Positions 1-9,124 of a stretch of 64,000 bases of DNA are shown in pieces. Every line of letters begins with the position of its first letter. Within the stretch, counting starts at the first letter, position 1. The stretch is from Streptomyces barringtoniae (GTDB lineage: Bacteria; Actinomycetota; Actinomycetes; Streptomycetales; Streptomycetaceae), in NCBI RefSeq assembly GCF_020819595.1, contig NZ_JAJHNP010000001.1:310001-374000 (forward strand). The letters run 5' to 3'. A program made the position numbers and the translations under genes. The notes beneath the pieces were generated by a model, which worked only from the letters and a program-made list of their open reading frames with translations, was not told where the DNA came from and did no database searches.

Positions 1-1698
1 GAGGGTGCCGTCGAGGTAGGCCGCCCGGGAGGCGCGGCGCTGGATCTTCCCGCTGGACGTCTTCGGGATGGTGCCGGGGTGGACCAGCACCACGTCCCGC
101 ACCGACAGGCCATGGGCCGCACCGATCGCGCTGCGCACCAGGTCGGTGATCTTCTCGGCCTCGCCGGCCGCATCGGGCGCCGCCTCGGCGACCATGACGA
201 CCTGTTCGCCCTCCACGCCGCCGGCGTCCACGGAGAACGCCGCGGTGCAGCCGGGCCGCAGTGCCGGGTGGGACAACTCCGCGGACAGCTCCAGGTCCTG
301 CGGGTAGTGGTTGCGCCCGTCGATGACGACGAGGTCCTTCAGGCGGCCGGTGACGAACAGTTCGCCGTCACGCAGGAAGCCGAGGTCGCCCGTGCGCAGG
401 AAGCGACCCTCACGGCCGGTCAGGGTGGCGCGGAAGGTCTCGCGGGTGGCCAGGGTGTTGCGCCAGTAGCCCTTGGCCACGCTCGCGCCGGCGACCCAGA
501 TCTCGCCGACCTCGCCCTCGGGCAGTTCCTCCCGCCGTTCGGGGTCGGCGATCACCACGGTGATCCCCGTCCCGGGCCGGCCGCAGCCCACGGCGGCCGC
601 GTCCGCCTCGCCGGCGTGCGGGCCGGTCTCGGCGGCGTCCAGCAGGGTGGGCGGGGCGTCCGTCGCACCGCCGGTGACCATCAAGGTGGCCTCGGCCAGG
701 CCGTAGCACGGGTAGAACGCCTCCCGGCGGAAGCCGGCCGCGCGGAAGGTCTCGGTGAACCGTCGCAGCGTGGCCGCGCGCACCGGTTCGGCGCCGTTGA
801 AGGCGACCTTCCACGCGCTCAGGTCGAGGCTGTCGACCAGTTCGGCGGTGGCGTGCTTCAGGCACAGCTCATAGGCGAAGTTGGGGCCGCCGCTGGTGTG
901 CGGACGGTAACGGCTGATCGCGGTCAGCCAGCGGTCGGGGCTCTGCAGGAAGTGCAGGGGTGAGAAGAGCGTGGCCGTGGCGCCCAGGTACAGCGTGTTC
1001 AGCACCGGGCCCATGAGGCCCATGTCGTGGTAGACGGGGAGCCAGCTGAGGATCAGTTCGCGGCCGTGCTCCGCGAGGGCGTCCGGGGTGTGCCCCATCC
1101 GCTCGGTGATGATCCGCTCGTTGTCCAGCAGGTTGCCGTGGGTGACCACCACGCCGCGCGGGGCGGAGGTGGAGCCGGAGGTGTACTGGAGGAAGGCCAC
1201 CGAGTCGGCGGTGAGGCCGGGGTCTTGCCAGGAGCCGGCCGCGTCGTCGGGAATGTCCTCGGTGGCGACGCGGGGGACCGTGTCCAGTTCGGGCAGGTGC
1301 TCGTTCCATGTGCGCAGGGCGCCGATGACTTCACGGCCTCCGAGGATCACCTTGGCGTCGGAGTCGGCCATCAGACGCTTCATCCGGACGAGAGCGCGGT
1401 GGTTCTGCGACCGTCCCTGCGGCGGCACGCCCGGCACGGCGACCACGCCGGCGGCGAGGCAGCCCAGAAAGGCGGAGACGAACTCCAGGCCGGGCGGATG
1501 GAGCAGCAGGGCGCGCGAGCCGGCCAGGCCGCGGTCCTGGAGCCAGCCGGCTACGGCCCGGGAGCGGTGGGCCAGTCGGCCGTAGGAGATCTCCTGGATG
1601 TCCCCGTCGCAGTCGCCGGTGAGGAGGTACCGGTAGGCGGTGCGGTCGGGCTGTTGCTGGGCGTGCGCGGTCAGTAATTCGACCAGGGAACGAGCCAT
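1..1698 (-). CDS. Fatty acyl-AMP ligase (FAAL), C-terminus cut by window edge
   Basis: ANL-superfamily adenylating enzyme that activates a fatty acid to an acyl-adenylate, usually handed to an acyl carrier protein of a polyketide or peptide assembly line rather than to CoA. The frame is open from ATG at 1698 to the window edge (566 residues; the family is near 580-600, so only a short tail is missing). Visible are the adenylate-binding loop YTSGSTSAPRG near residues 171-181, the GRNHYPQDLE motif near 462, and the C-terminal IPKTSSGKIQRR with the catalytic lysine. The HYPQDLE form of the hinge region and the absence of a CoA-ligase-style ending favour FAAL over acyl-CoA synthetase. No thiolation domain or PKS/NRPS gene lies upstream; partners, if any, are to the left of the window. 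Confidence 0.9.
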   Translation of the reverse strand, partial: MARSLVELLTAHAQQQPDRTAYRYLLTGDCDGDIQEISYGRLAHRSRAVAGWLQDRGLAGSRALLLHPPGLEFVSAFLGCLAAGVVAVPGVPPQGRSQNHRALVRMKRLMADSDAKVILGGREVIGALRTWNEHLPELDTVPRVATEDIPDDAAGSWQDPGLTADSVAFLQYTSGSTSAPRGVVVTHGNLLDNERIITERMGHTPDALAEHGRELILSWLPVYHDMGLMGPVLNTLYLGATATLFSPLHFLQSPDRWLTAISRYRPHTSGGPNFAYELCLKHATAELVDSLDLSAWKVAFNGAEPVRAATLRRFTETFRAAGFRREAFYPCYGLAEATLMVTGGATDAPPTLLDAAETGPHAGEADAAAVGCGRPGTGITVVIADPERREELPEGEVGEIWVAGASVAKGYWRNTLATRETFRATLTGREGRFLRTGDLGFLRDGELFVTGRLKDLVVIDGRNHYPQDLELSAELSHPALRPGCTAAFSVDAGGVEGEQVVMVAEAAPDAAGEAEKITDLVRSAIGAAHGLSVRDVVLVHPGTIPKTSSGKIQRRASRAAYLDGTL

Positions 1699-2110
1699 GT
1701 GAGGAGTCCCACCTGTCCGGGTCAGCGGGTGAGGGAACTGGAGTTCGACGGCCGCGTGATGCGCACGCGCAGAAGCCGTTGACCGGGCCCCCTTGCCAGG
1801 TCATCCGTCTCGCCACTCGCCCGGCGGCGAGATGGCCACAGGTCTCCCCGTGTCCCCCCACTCAATTGCTACCAACGAGTAACACCATAACAAGTCCCAC
1901 CGGTCGACGGGTCGAACGCACGTAAACCCTGTGTGACCAAAAGGAGTTGACTGTCCGCCGGCTCCGCTGGGCCGACTCGCCGGCCCGGCAGGGCAGTCCC
2001 GGCGGATCGCCCGCCGCGACCCGTGGACGCCGTAGCACCAAGAAGTAACGGCAGCGGCCCCACGCTCACCATTTCGGTGGGCGTGGGGCCGTTGTAGCTC
2101 CAGAGGCAAG
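1699..2110. other. Intergenic region upstream of the FAAL gene
   Basis: About 410 bases without a convincing gene. It holds the presumed FAAL promoter and, at its right end, the hairpin behind the DUF397 gene. The stretch 1860-1960 is less G+C-rich than its surroundings, as expected for a promoter region, but I cannot define the -35/-10 boxes. Short frames here lack coding-like third-position bias. Confidence 0.5.
2055..2091 (-). terminator. Hairpin terminator behind the XRE/DUF397 operon
   Basis: Inverted repeat with 16-base arms (2055-2070 and 2076-2091) around a 5-base loop, one non-Watson-Crick position. It begins 20 bases past the DUF397 stop codon. There is no long T tract, as is usual for Streptomyces terminators. 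Confidence 0.7.
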
Positions 2111-2320
2111 TCAGGCGCCGAAATCGCCCCTCTTCAGGGCCGTTACGAACGAGGCCCAGCCATCAGACGCGAACACGATCACAGGGCCGTTCACACGCTT
2201 GCTGTCACGCACGGGGACAACGGCGTCGAAGTCGTCGGAGACCTCAATGCACGCGCCACCGTCCTGATTGCTGCGGCTGCTCTTACGCCACGAAGCGGCG
2301 CTCAGGTCGACGATCCGCAC
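2111..2320 (-). CDS. DUF397 domain protein (partner of the upstream XRE regulator)
   Basis: A 69-residue protein consisting of one DUF397 domain: an N-terminal WRKSSRS motif at about residues 11-17, then GGACIEV and a conserved VRDSK. The GTG start at 2320 overlaps the end of the XRE gene by 19 bases, giving translational coupling; longer in-frame extensions run inside the XRE gene in another frame. In Streptomyces such proteins are encoded beside XRE-DUF5753 regulators, as in the whiJ-type loci of development and the Scr1/Scr2-type pairs. The role is probably to bind and modulate the partner regulator (inferred from context). Confidence 0.85.
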   Translation of the reverse strand: MRIVDLSAASWRKSSRSNQDGGACIEVSDDFDAVVPVRDSKRVNGPVIVFASDGWASFVTALKRGDFGA

Positions 2321-3144
2321 GGCACTTCCTCCAACTTGCGCAAGATGTACTTCCGCGACTCGGCTGGTGTCAGTGCCAGGTCGCGCACTGAATCGTACGC
2401 CGTCTGAAGGCGCACAACCGGCGCGGTTTCCTCGATGAGTTCGCCCCTGTACCCGTTCTCGGTGTAGGCCACAGTCCGGCCGTCCGGCAGAAGCAGACAC
2501 CACACATCGAAGCCCAGCAGCGCGTGCAGTCCGGCGTTGTTCGGCAGCACATGGACGGTCACGTTTTCGCGGTCCGACATCCCCACCAGGTGCTCCAACT
2601 GTGCGCGCCACTCGTCCGCTTCTCGAAGCGGCGTGAGCAAGGCGGCCTCCGAGAGGATCGTCCGGAACGGCGGCGCCTCCTCCCCCTCCAGCAGCTCCCG
2701 TCGGCCCATCCGAGCCTCAACCTGCTGGTCCAGCTCAGCCCCCTTCAGCCCACCAGCAGCCAGTACCTCCCGCGCATACCCCGGCGTCTGCAGCAACCCA
2801 GGCAACACGCTCACAGCGAAGTGCCACAGGCTCACTGCCTCGGCCTCCAGCGCCATGTACTGCCGATACCGCTCCCGAAACTGCGTCTTATCGGCCCGTG
2901 CCAACTCCCACAACGCCAGCAACATCCCCGGCGTCCCGTAGTACTGGTCCAACGCCTGGACGACCTCCGGCCCGCCCAGCGTCTCCCCCTTCTCCATCTT
3001 GCCGAACAGCGACCAGTCCCAGCCCAGCCGCTCCCCGAGCTGCCGCAGGCTGGCCCCCTTTTCGGCGCGCAGGTGCCGTAACTCCTCCGCGAACCGCTGG
3101 CGCGGCTCCTGGCTGCGGCCGGTGACAACACGTCGCTGCGGCAT
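2302..3144 (-). CDS. XRE-family regulator with DUF5753 (Scr1/WhiJ type)
   Basis: A 280-residue cytoplasmic DNA-binding protein. An N-terminal helix-turn-helix (about 17-75, with SLRQLGERLGWDWSLFGKME) is followed by the DUF5753 domain (about 95-275) typical of Streptomyces XRE regulators paired with DUF397 proteins. I chose ATG at 3144 because GGAGG lies seven to eight bases upstream; the frame is open to 3252 but those residues lack coding bias. It forms an operon with the DUF397 gene and is divergent from two small genes, with a perfect inverted repeat at 3310-3330 between them as the likely operator. Family members are linked to developmental and antibiotic control; the target here is unknown. 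Confidence 0.88.
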   Translation of the reverse strand: MPQRRVVTGRSQEPRQRFAEELRHLRAEKGASLRQLGERLGWDWSLFGKMEKGETLGGPEVVQALDQYYGTPGMLLALWELARADKTQFRERYRQYMALEAEAVSLWHFAVSVLPGLLQTPGYAREVLAAGGLKGAELDQQVEARMGRRELLEGEEAPPFRTILSEAALLTPLREADEWRAQLEHLVGMSDRENVTVHVLPNNAGLHALLGFDVWCLLLPDGRTVAYTENGYRGELIEETAPVVRLQTAYDSVRDLALTPAESRKYILRKLEEVPCGSST

Positions 3145-3309
3145 CGCGGCTCCCTCCATGCGCAGACGTACTGGTGCACGCACATCACCCATGCCCGCAC
3201 GCCCCACCAGCTGTGGAAGTTGTGGAACGTGCGTGATCAGGCGGGGAACCACGCCCCACCCACGGCATGTCCCGACCCACCCGACGGCATTCTCGTAATG
3301 CGCCGACTA

Positions 3310-3330
3310 CACACGGTAATTCACCGTGTG
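3310..3330. promoter_or_regulatory. Palindromic operator between XRE regulator and small genes
   Basis: Perfect 8-base arms CACACGGT and ACCGTGTG around a 5-base AT-rich spacer, 64 bases before the start of the small gene at 3394 and 166 bases before the XRE start. Its position in the divergent intergenic region suggests it is the binding site of the XRE protein encoded at 2302-3144. Confidence 0.6.
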
Positions 3331-3393
3331 TCGACGTCGCTGGCAAAAGGGAAATCAACGCCCCTTGCCACTCACCGCCGCCGGAGGACACCC

Positions 3394-3648
3394 ATGCTGA
3401 ACCCACTCCCCCCGAAGCTCCAGGAAGCCACCGCCGCCCGAGACGCCCTCGCTGCTGCCCTCACGCAGGCCGGCATCCAGCTCCCCGCGATGGACGTCCG
3501 CACCCCCTGGGGCGACCCGCTCCCCGACGACGCCGAGGACACCACCGCAGGCACCCGCGCACGCTATGCCCTCGTCCACCTCGGCGTCTGCTCCGCTCCC
3601 GTCGCCCTGGACCTCGCCGCCGTCATCGCCAAGGGCGCCGCCCGATGA
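3394..3648 (+). CDS. Small conserved hypothetical protein beside XRE/DUF397 locus
   Basis: An 84-residue protein, soluble, with no recognised domain. ATG at 3394 has GGAGGA five to six bases upstream. The N-terminal half (PKLQEATAARDALAAALTQAG) should be helical; the C-terminal half repeats small hydrophobic residues. Its stop overlaps the start of the next gene in an ATGA, so the two are co-translated. Small genes of this kind often stand divergently from DUF5753/DUF397 pairs and are likely targets of the regulator (inference). Confidence 0.7.
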   Translation: MLNPLPPKLQEATAARDALAAALTQAGIQLPAMDVRTPWGDPLPDDAEDTTAGTRARYALVHLGVCSAPVALDLAAVIAKGAAR

Positions 3649-3932
3649 CCACCACCCCCACCCCCAACCCCGCCCCTCCCCCACTCCCACCTGGCACCAC
3701 CGTCCGCGACACCACCCGCGACCGCGTCGGCGTCGTCATGGGCAACGAAGGCCCGTACCTCCAGCTCCGCCCCCTCTCCGGCGGCCGGGAGTGGGACGTC
3801 GCCCCGCACCACGTCCATCCGCTCACCCCCGCCGAACTGCTTCGCGCCCGCCTCGCCGATGCCAACGAGCGCAGCCGGACCCGGCTCGGCGTGAACGGGG
3901 CTGACGCCGCCGCGGTTCAGCCTCCGCCATAG
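3645..3932 (+). CDS. Small conserved hypothetical protein, coupled to upstream gene
   Basis: A 95-residue protein whose ATG is embedded in the preceding stop (ATGA). A proline/threonine-rich N-terminus (about 1-20) leads into a compact segment, GTTVRDTTRDRVGVVMG then GGREWDVAPHHVHPL, which resembles a small beta-barrel that recurs in Streptomyces hypothetical proteins beside XRE-DUF5753 regulators. No catalytic motif, signal peptide or membrane helix. Function unknown; co-expressed with the gene at 3394. Confidence 0.7.
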   Translation: MTTTPTPNPAPPPLPPGTTVRDTTRDRVGVVMGNEGPYLQLRPLSGGREWDVAPHHVHPLTPAELLRARLADANERSRTRLGVNGADAAAVQPPP

Positions 3933-3957
3933 GCTCCGCCGATGCCGCCAGGGACCC

Positions 3958-4206
3958 ATGCGCAGCGGCGAGCTCCGAGCGGCGCTCGTCCTGGGCTACG
4001 GCTTTCCCAGTGACGCCGACGACTTCGAGGCCGAGCTCGCTCGCGAGATCAACCACGCCGATCCCGCCGACCTCTCCGGTGTCGTCCGCCTGGTGGAGGA
4101 GTTCCGCGGCCGGGTCGTCGCCCGCCAGGATTCCGCATTCGACGCCGCTGTCGCCACGGCCGCCGACATTCGCGGTCCGGGGGATCTCCGGATGACCGAG
4201 GAGTAG
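3958..4206 (+). CDS. Hypothetical protein, 82 residues
   Basis: ATG at 3958, 25 bases after the preceding gene. The acidic sequence (many Asp/Glu, helix-rich: DADDFEAELAREI, LVEEFRGRVVARQD) has plausible Streptomyces codon use but no strong ribosome site and no family I recognise. It may be the third gene of the small operon or a remnant. No terminator is visible before the convergent ATPase gene. Confidence 0.5.
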   Translation: MRSGELRAALVLGYGFPSDADDFEAELAREINHADPADLSGVVRLVEEFRGRVVARQDSAFDAAVATAADIRGPGDLRMTEE

Positions 4207-4350
4207 CAGGCGGTTTTTGCCGAGGTCACGCATGAGGTCCGCATCGTTCTCGTGTCCCCTGGGCGCTTCGCGGGCGGCACCGAGATCTGACACGCGCGCC
4301 CACGTTCCGAATGCATGGGCCCCGGCATACGGGCCCACGTACCGGTGCTC

Positions 4351-7300
4351 TCACCCCACCTCCGCGAACACCTCCGTCCAAGCCTCCCCATGCCCCGCCC
4401 GCCCCGCCCAGGACGCCGTACTGCGCAGCGCCGGCATGAGGGCCGGTGGAGTCCTCGGGTCGCGCATCAGGGTGTACAGCTCCGGCGAGATGTCGCCCAG
4501 GCTCTGGCCGGCGACCTCCACCAGCTGCTTGGCGAAGGCGATGTCCCGGACGGCGAAGTCGAGGATGGTGTTGGTCAGTTGCTCCCGGTCCTCCAAGCTG
4601 ACCACGCGCAAATAGCGCCGCCAGTCGTTGGCGAGGCCGTCGCGCCAGTTGCCCTTGCCCGAGGGATGGACCCGGTTGGTGAAGTCGAGGACGCGGTCCA
4701 GCAGGCCTCGGGCAGCCGCCCGGTGGTCCGCCTCGGCGAGGCGGCGGCACAGGTGGGGCAGGTGCTCGAAGCGGCGGCGCCACGCGTGCAGGGCGATCTC
4801 CCGGTCGCCCGGTGGGAGGAAGAGGGGGAGGTCCGCGAAGACCAAGCCCGCCAAGGCGCCGAGAAGTTCGTCCACGGGCTGCGCGGCAAGGTCGTCGAAG
4901 TGGGCGTGCAGGGCGATCCGCAGAAGATATGCCTCGTTGGCGGCCAGCATGAACTGCCGGGCGTGGTGGTCGTACGGTTGGCCGGCCGTGGCCCGCATCT
5001 CGCGCCCTCGGTCCTCCATGGCCTCCAGGACCGGGATGAGTTTTCCGAACGGGTCCTGTGCCCGCCATTGCGCGGCGTGCCTGTGCAGTTGCTCGCCGAC
5101 GCTGCTGAGGACGCCCTTTTGGACCTCGCCGTTGCGTGTGGCCTTCAGGAGGGCGACCGCCTCGTCGACGGTGGCCGGGAGCAGGCCGCCCTGGGTGGTC
5201 GCCAGCGTCTGCAGTTTGACGCCGACGGCCTTGAGCCCGGCGGGCGAGTCCTGGAGGATCTTGGCGATAGTGAGCAGGGTCTCCCTGTGTTCGGGGTCCT
5301 CCAGGACGGCAGTCATCATGTCGGGGCCCATGTTGGCCAGGCGTTTCAGCCCGCTCAGGTCGCCGCTCCGGGCGGCGTCCTCCTGGAGCCGACCGAGGAG
5401 AGCGCCGGGATGGTCCGCGGCACGGCGGCCGATCGTCTCCCGCAGCCGTACGGCGTAGGCCCCGTCAGCGGGCGGCTCCGTGGTGACGTGCAGGTCCAGG
5501 GCTCGTACGGCGACGGGGTGGCCTCCGGCTGCGGCCGCCACCGTGAGGGACGGCGGCCACGGGTCGCTCAGCCAGCGCCGAAGCGTCGACTCGCGGCAGC
5601 GGGCCGGGTCCGGCGGCCTGGGCAGGCAGGCCGCCACCGTCGCGGCGGGCAGGGGCACCTTGTCCGCCGCGAGGGCCTTGGCGATCACGCCGGTGGCACC
5701 GCGTTCGGCGTCCGGTCCGTCCGTCAGCTCCGTCGGCGACAGATGGCGCCGGCACCACTCGCGGGCGGCGGCGACGCCCGTCTGGTCCGGCTCCCGGGAG
5801 AGGAGAGGCGCCAGCAGGTACTTGGCGACGGGCTCGGCGGATTCGGGTGAGGTCGCCGCGTCCGCGAGGAGATCCAGGCAGCGTTGGACCAGTCTGCGGG
5901 ACCCGGTGGCGAGCACCTCGGCCAGGGCACGCAGCCGCAGTGCGCTGGAAGGGCCCGGTGGGCCGGCCTTCAGACGTTCGGCCAGGGATCGGACGATGTC
6001 CTCGATCTGCGTGGCAGTGGCCGCTCGTAGGGTGGACGCCCACGCCGGGGCCGCCGTCTCGACGAGCTTGTCGAGGTCCGCCTGCCACTGCTTCTGCTGG
6101 AGGCCGTCGAGGAGTTCGGGCAGGCTCGCGGCGTGGTCGTCGTACTGGCCGGGATGCCTGGCGACGAGGTGCGCCAGCGCGATGAGGGTGTGCAGCAGGA
6201 CGGACTTGTTGCGGAAGGTGACCGCCGCCTCCAGCAGCTTGGTCACGCCGGTCGCGCACTTCCCGGGTGCCGCGATGTGCAGGCCGAGGAGGAAGAGGGT
6301 CAGATCCCGGCCGTAGGGGAGGCACTTCAGCTGTTCCCGGCCCGCGAAGTCGAGCAGGCCGAGGCCGGAGAGGAACCTCGCGACCTGGTCCCGCTGCTGG
6401 TGCGCGAGGTGGGTGGCGGCGATCAGCACCCGACGGCGGTCCTGGGTGTCCTCGCGGTCCCAGACGGCGCGCAGGGTGCGCGGCCAGGCGGACGGCGCCG
6501 GGTTGCTGGTGCCGGTCAGCACCGTCATGTACGAAGCGGTCTGCCACGGGTCGGCGTCCCGCAGGGTCTCCACGGCCAGGGACACCGCGCTCTCCGGCGG
6601 GTGGCGCAGGCCGGCGTGGATGCGCAGGGCGGTGAGCCGGGTCGCCGCGTGGTCGTGCCGCATCAGCGTCTCCAGCGCGGGGTACCAGCCCGCGGCGCCG
6701 TCGCGGTCCGCGATGTGGAAGGCGTGCCGGGCGGCCTCGGCGAGGAGCAGGTCGTCCGGGTGGGCCGTGACGCGATCGGCCGTCGCGGTGAGCCCGCGCC
6801 TGGCGAACCGCAGGGCCTGTCCGGCCGCGTGCTCGGCGAACGCCTGGTGGTGGAAGGAGACGCGGCCGCCCTCGACCTTGCGCAGCACGCCCCGGCGCAG
6901 CAGCACGGCCACCGCCCGCTGGGCACGGCGCCGCTTGAGGTCCGTGTGCGCGACCAGGGTGGTCAGCGCATCCGCGCGGTGCAGTTCCGGCTTGCCCTCG
7001 CGGAGCATCGCGAGGCCCAGTACCCGTACCTCCGCCGAGAGGTTCCACCGGGCCTCGTCGTCCACCGGTTCGTCGCCGAAGACGGCGTGCCGGACGTCCT
7101 CGGTCACACGGGCCTCCCAGTACTCCCGGAAGAGGTCGGTGACGTCGATGTCCTTGTCGCGTGGACCGGCGGGGGCGTAGACGTCGAACAGCATGCGCAG
7201 GGACAGGGGGTGGCGGATCAGCTGTCCGAGCGGCAGTCCCCGGGCCGCCGCGTACACGAGCGTCGACCGCATCCGCTGGGCCAGCGGCTCCACAGGGCCA

Positions 7301-8625
7301 CGTCCGTGATGACTGCCCTCCTCGCTGTCTTCCTCGCGCGGGCTCGGCCGCCCGGGGTCACGGCAGAAGACCCGCAGGTGTGCCTCGACGGCACGGTCGA
7401 GTTCGGAGTCCGGTTCCCAGGGGGCGCCGACGTGCTGCGTGGCCGCCGCTGCGGCGCGGCCGTCGTCGTAGCCCTCCAGGTGCTCCTTGCTGAGCAGTGC
7501 CTCGATGCCCGCCGGGTCGTGGTCCTCCAACCTGCGCGCCTCGGCCGACCGGCAGGCCACGGCGACGGCGACACCCAGCTTGCGGGCACCCCGGACCAGA
7601 GTCACCAGACGGTTGCGTCCCTGGTCCGTGTCGTCGTGGAGCAGCAGGTCCACGGTGTCCAGCAAGAGGGCGACTGGACGGGCTCCCCGTCGGTCCCGCG
7701 CGCCCGACAGCCTCGCCTCGAGGGCTGCGATCAGCTCCTGGAGCCTGAGGTCCGCCGGGTCGTCCGGGGTGCCGAGCAGGGCGGAGGCCGAGACCGCCAC
7801 GACCGTCCACCCAGCGGTGCGCAGTTCCTCGCGCACTCCCCACAGCACGCAGCTCTTGCCGGTGCCGGGCTCCCCGAGCACGGCGTTGCCCTGCGGGCTG
7901 CGGTTCACCAACTGGTTCTTGAGGCCCCGGACGAGCACCTTCTGGGCACGGCGGGTGACGTACACGTCGCGGAGGTGGACGGCGGCCCGATCAGGGTCGT
8001 CGAGCAAGGGTACGACGGCCTCCCAGGCGCGGACGGTGCGACGGTCGGCCGAGTCGACCTTGCGGAGGGCGACACTGGTCTCGTCCTGCTGGGCAGGGAC
8101 GGACAGATCAGGGACAAACGCAGCCCGGGCCGGCATCCCGACGGGCCGGGTCGTGACGGTGCCGGTGCGGGGCGAGGGCAGGCGGGCAGGCACGGAAGAG
8201 GACGCCCTGTGCGCCTTCTCCTCCTGATCGGCGGCATAGCGCCTCTCGAACAGCTCGTCCTCGTCCGCGTAGGGCGAATCGCAGGTGGCCGGGTCACAGC
8301 CCACCCGGGCGCGCACGGCTGCGAACCATGTGAGGTTCCACAACTCGCCCTTGCGCCAGGCCGTCACCGCGGACTCGCGATGGTCGATCCACTCCGCGAC
8401 CGTCTTGTTCCGCGGCTGGAACCCGGTCTCGGGGTCGCCGTGCTCGGCTGTCCAGTGCGCCAGAGCCCGCCACAGCCAGGCGGTATTCGGACGAGTGTCC
8501 TCGTCGTAGCAGCCCGCCACCGACGTCCAGTCGAGCTTACGGCCGCGTCCCGGTGGCAGCGGCCGTGCGTTCACCGATTTCTTCACCACTTCCCCCGGCG
8601 TACCGCGCTGAAGAATTCCCCACAT
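4351..8625 (-). CDS. Large STAND/NACHT-type ATPase, candidate defence or signalling protein
   Basis: A 1,424-residue protein in three parts. The N-terminal region (1-130) has an HTH-like stretch, TVAEWIDHRESAVTAWRKG, near 75-93. A P-loop NTPase core (about 205-560) has Walker A GEPGTGKS at 251-258 and Walker B PVALLLDTVDLL near 317-328, followed by a winged-helix-like segment ending near SFHHQAFAEHAAG. The C-terminal 800 residues are alpha-helical, rich in Leu/Ala/Arg and probably form helical repeats that sense a ligand. This is the layout of STAND proteins (NACHT, Avs, SWACOS), which oligomerise on sensing a trigger and activate an N-terminal effector. No nuclease, TIR or protease domain is obvious, so the output is unknown. 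The start may instead be GTG at 8586, with GGGGGA just upstream. Next to it lies a pglY relic, which supports a defence setting. Confidence 0.8.
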   Translation of the reverse strand: MWGILQRGTPGEVVKKSVNARPLPPGRGRKLDWTSVAGCYDEDTRPNTAWLWRALAHWTAEHGDPETGFQPRNKTVAEWIDHRESAVTAWRKGELWNLTWFAAVRARVGCDPATCDSPYADEDELFERRYAADQEEKAHRASSSVPARLPSPRTGTVTTRPVGMPARAAFVPDLSVPAQQDETSVALRKVDSADRRTVRAWEAVVPLLDDPDRAAVHLRDVYVTRRAQKVLVRGLKNQLVNRSPQGNAVLGEPGTGKSCVLWGVREELRTAGWTVVAVSASALLGTPDDPADLRLQELIAALEARLSGARDRRGARPVALLLDTVDLLLHDDTDQGRNRLVTLVRGARKLGVAVAVACRSAEARRLEDHDPAGIEALLSKEHLEGYDDGRAAAAATQHVGAPWEPDSELDRAVEAHLRVFCRDPGRPSPREEDSEEGSHHGRGPVEPLAQRMRSTLVYAAARGLPLGQLIRHPLSLRMLFDVYAPAGPRDKDIDVTDLFREYWEARVTEDVRHAVFGDEPVDDEARWNLSAEVRVLGLAMLREGKPELHRADALTTLVAHTDLKRRRAQRAVAVLLRRGVLRKVEGGRVSFHHQAFAEHAAGQALRFARRGLTATADRVTAHPDDLLLAEAARHAFHIADRDGAAGWYPALETLMRHDHAATRLTALRIHAGLRHPPESAVSLAVETLRDADPWQTASYMTVLTGTSNPAPSAWPRTLRAVWDREDTQDRRRVLIAATHLAHQQRDQVARFLSGLGLLDFAGREQLKCLPYGRDLTLFLLGLHIAAPGKCATGVTKLLEAAVTFRNKSVLLHTLIALAHLVARHPGQYDDHAASLPELLDGLQQKQWQADLDKLVETAAPAWASTLRAATATQIEDIVRSLAERLKAGPPGPSSALRLRALAEVLATGSRRLVQRCLDLLADAATSPESAEPVAKYLLAPLLSREPDQTGVAAAREWCRRHLSPTELTDGPDAERGATGVIAKALAADKVPLPAATVAACLPRPPDPARCRESTLRRWLSDPWPPSLTVAAAAGGHPVAVRALDLHVTTEPPADGAYAVRLRETIGRRAADHPGALLGRLQEDAARSGDLSGLKRLANMGPDMMTAVLEDPEHRETLLTIAKILQDSPAGLKAVGVKLQTLATTQGGLLPATVDEAVALLKATRNGEVQKGVLSSVGEQLHRHAAQWRAQDPFGKLIPVLEAMEDRGREMRATAGQPYDHHARQFMLAANEAYLLRIALHAHFDDLAAQPVDELLGALAGLVFADLPLFLPPGDREIALHAWRRRFEHLPHLCRRLAEADHRAAARGLLDRVLDFTNRVHPSGKGNWRDGLANDWRRYLRVVSLEDREQLTNTILDFAVRDIAFAKQLVEVAGQSLGDISPELYTLMRDPRTPPALMPALRSTASWAGRAGHGEAWTEVFAEVG

Positions 8626-8798
8626 CCTGCCAGGTCGTGGCGACCGGTAAAGGTGCTTCGGGAGGTGCGGCCGGGCGGGGCGGGCGAAGAAAAGGCGTGC
8701 CGGGGTGGTCTATGGGGGCCGGTCGCCGACCGGCCTCTCCCCAGGGCCAGTTGAGGTCCGAGCCGAGGGAGAGTCCCCTTTCGGGCAGGGAATCGAAT

Positions 8799-9044
8799 AT
8801 GGCACTCGACACGATCCTCGACCTGCTGCACGCGCTGCCGCACGCCTCCGGGCCGGCCGGGACCGTGACCGCCGCGCTCGTCCTCGCGCGGACCGCGGTG
8901 CGGCACCTCTCGCTGATCTGGCTGACGCGCGGGGCCACTCCGCAGGAGCGGGCGCTCATCCTCGTCTCGGTGCACACCCAGTCGCGGCCGTCCTGGCGGG
9001 CCCGCGGCAGGCGGCTGGTACGGCGTCTGCCCCGCCGCCGGTGA
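8799..9044 (+). CDS. Small basic hypothetical protein divergent from the STAND ATPase
   Basis: An 81-residue protein from ATG 8799, with AGGGA nine bases upstream. An N-terminal helical/hydrophobic stretch (LDTILDLLHALPHASG then TVTAALVLARTAVRHLSLIW, about 4-48) is followed by a strongly basic tail (RPSWRARGRRLVRRLPRRR). It could lie at the membrane or bind nucleic acid. No family recognised. It stands divergently 173 bases from the ATPase gene and directly before the pglY relic, so it may belong to the same island. Confidence 0.5.
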   Translation: MALDTILDLLHALPHASGPAGTVTAALVLARTAVRHLSLIWLTRGATPQERALILVSVHTQSRPSWRARGRRLVRRLPRRR

Positions 9045-9124
9045 CGTTCGCCGGCCGTGATGAACCACCCGACCTGCGCCGCGAGCGGCAGCGACACCGC
9101 ACGCGGCGCCGGCAGGAGAGCGAG

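Noticed and set aside
79..963. Open frames on the plus strand opposite the FAAL gene
   Set aside because: The minus strand encodes a continuous FAAL with conserved motifs up to the window edge; the plus frames are its shadows.
6133..8754. An 873-residue open frame on the plus strand opposite the STAND ATPase
   Set aside because: It is a GC-bias mirror of the real gene: Val/Gly/Arg/Gln-rich, no domain, while the minus frame has Walker motifs and normal composition.
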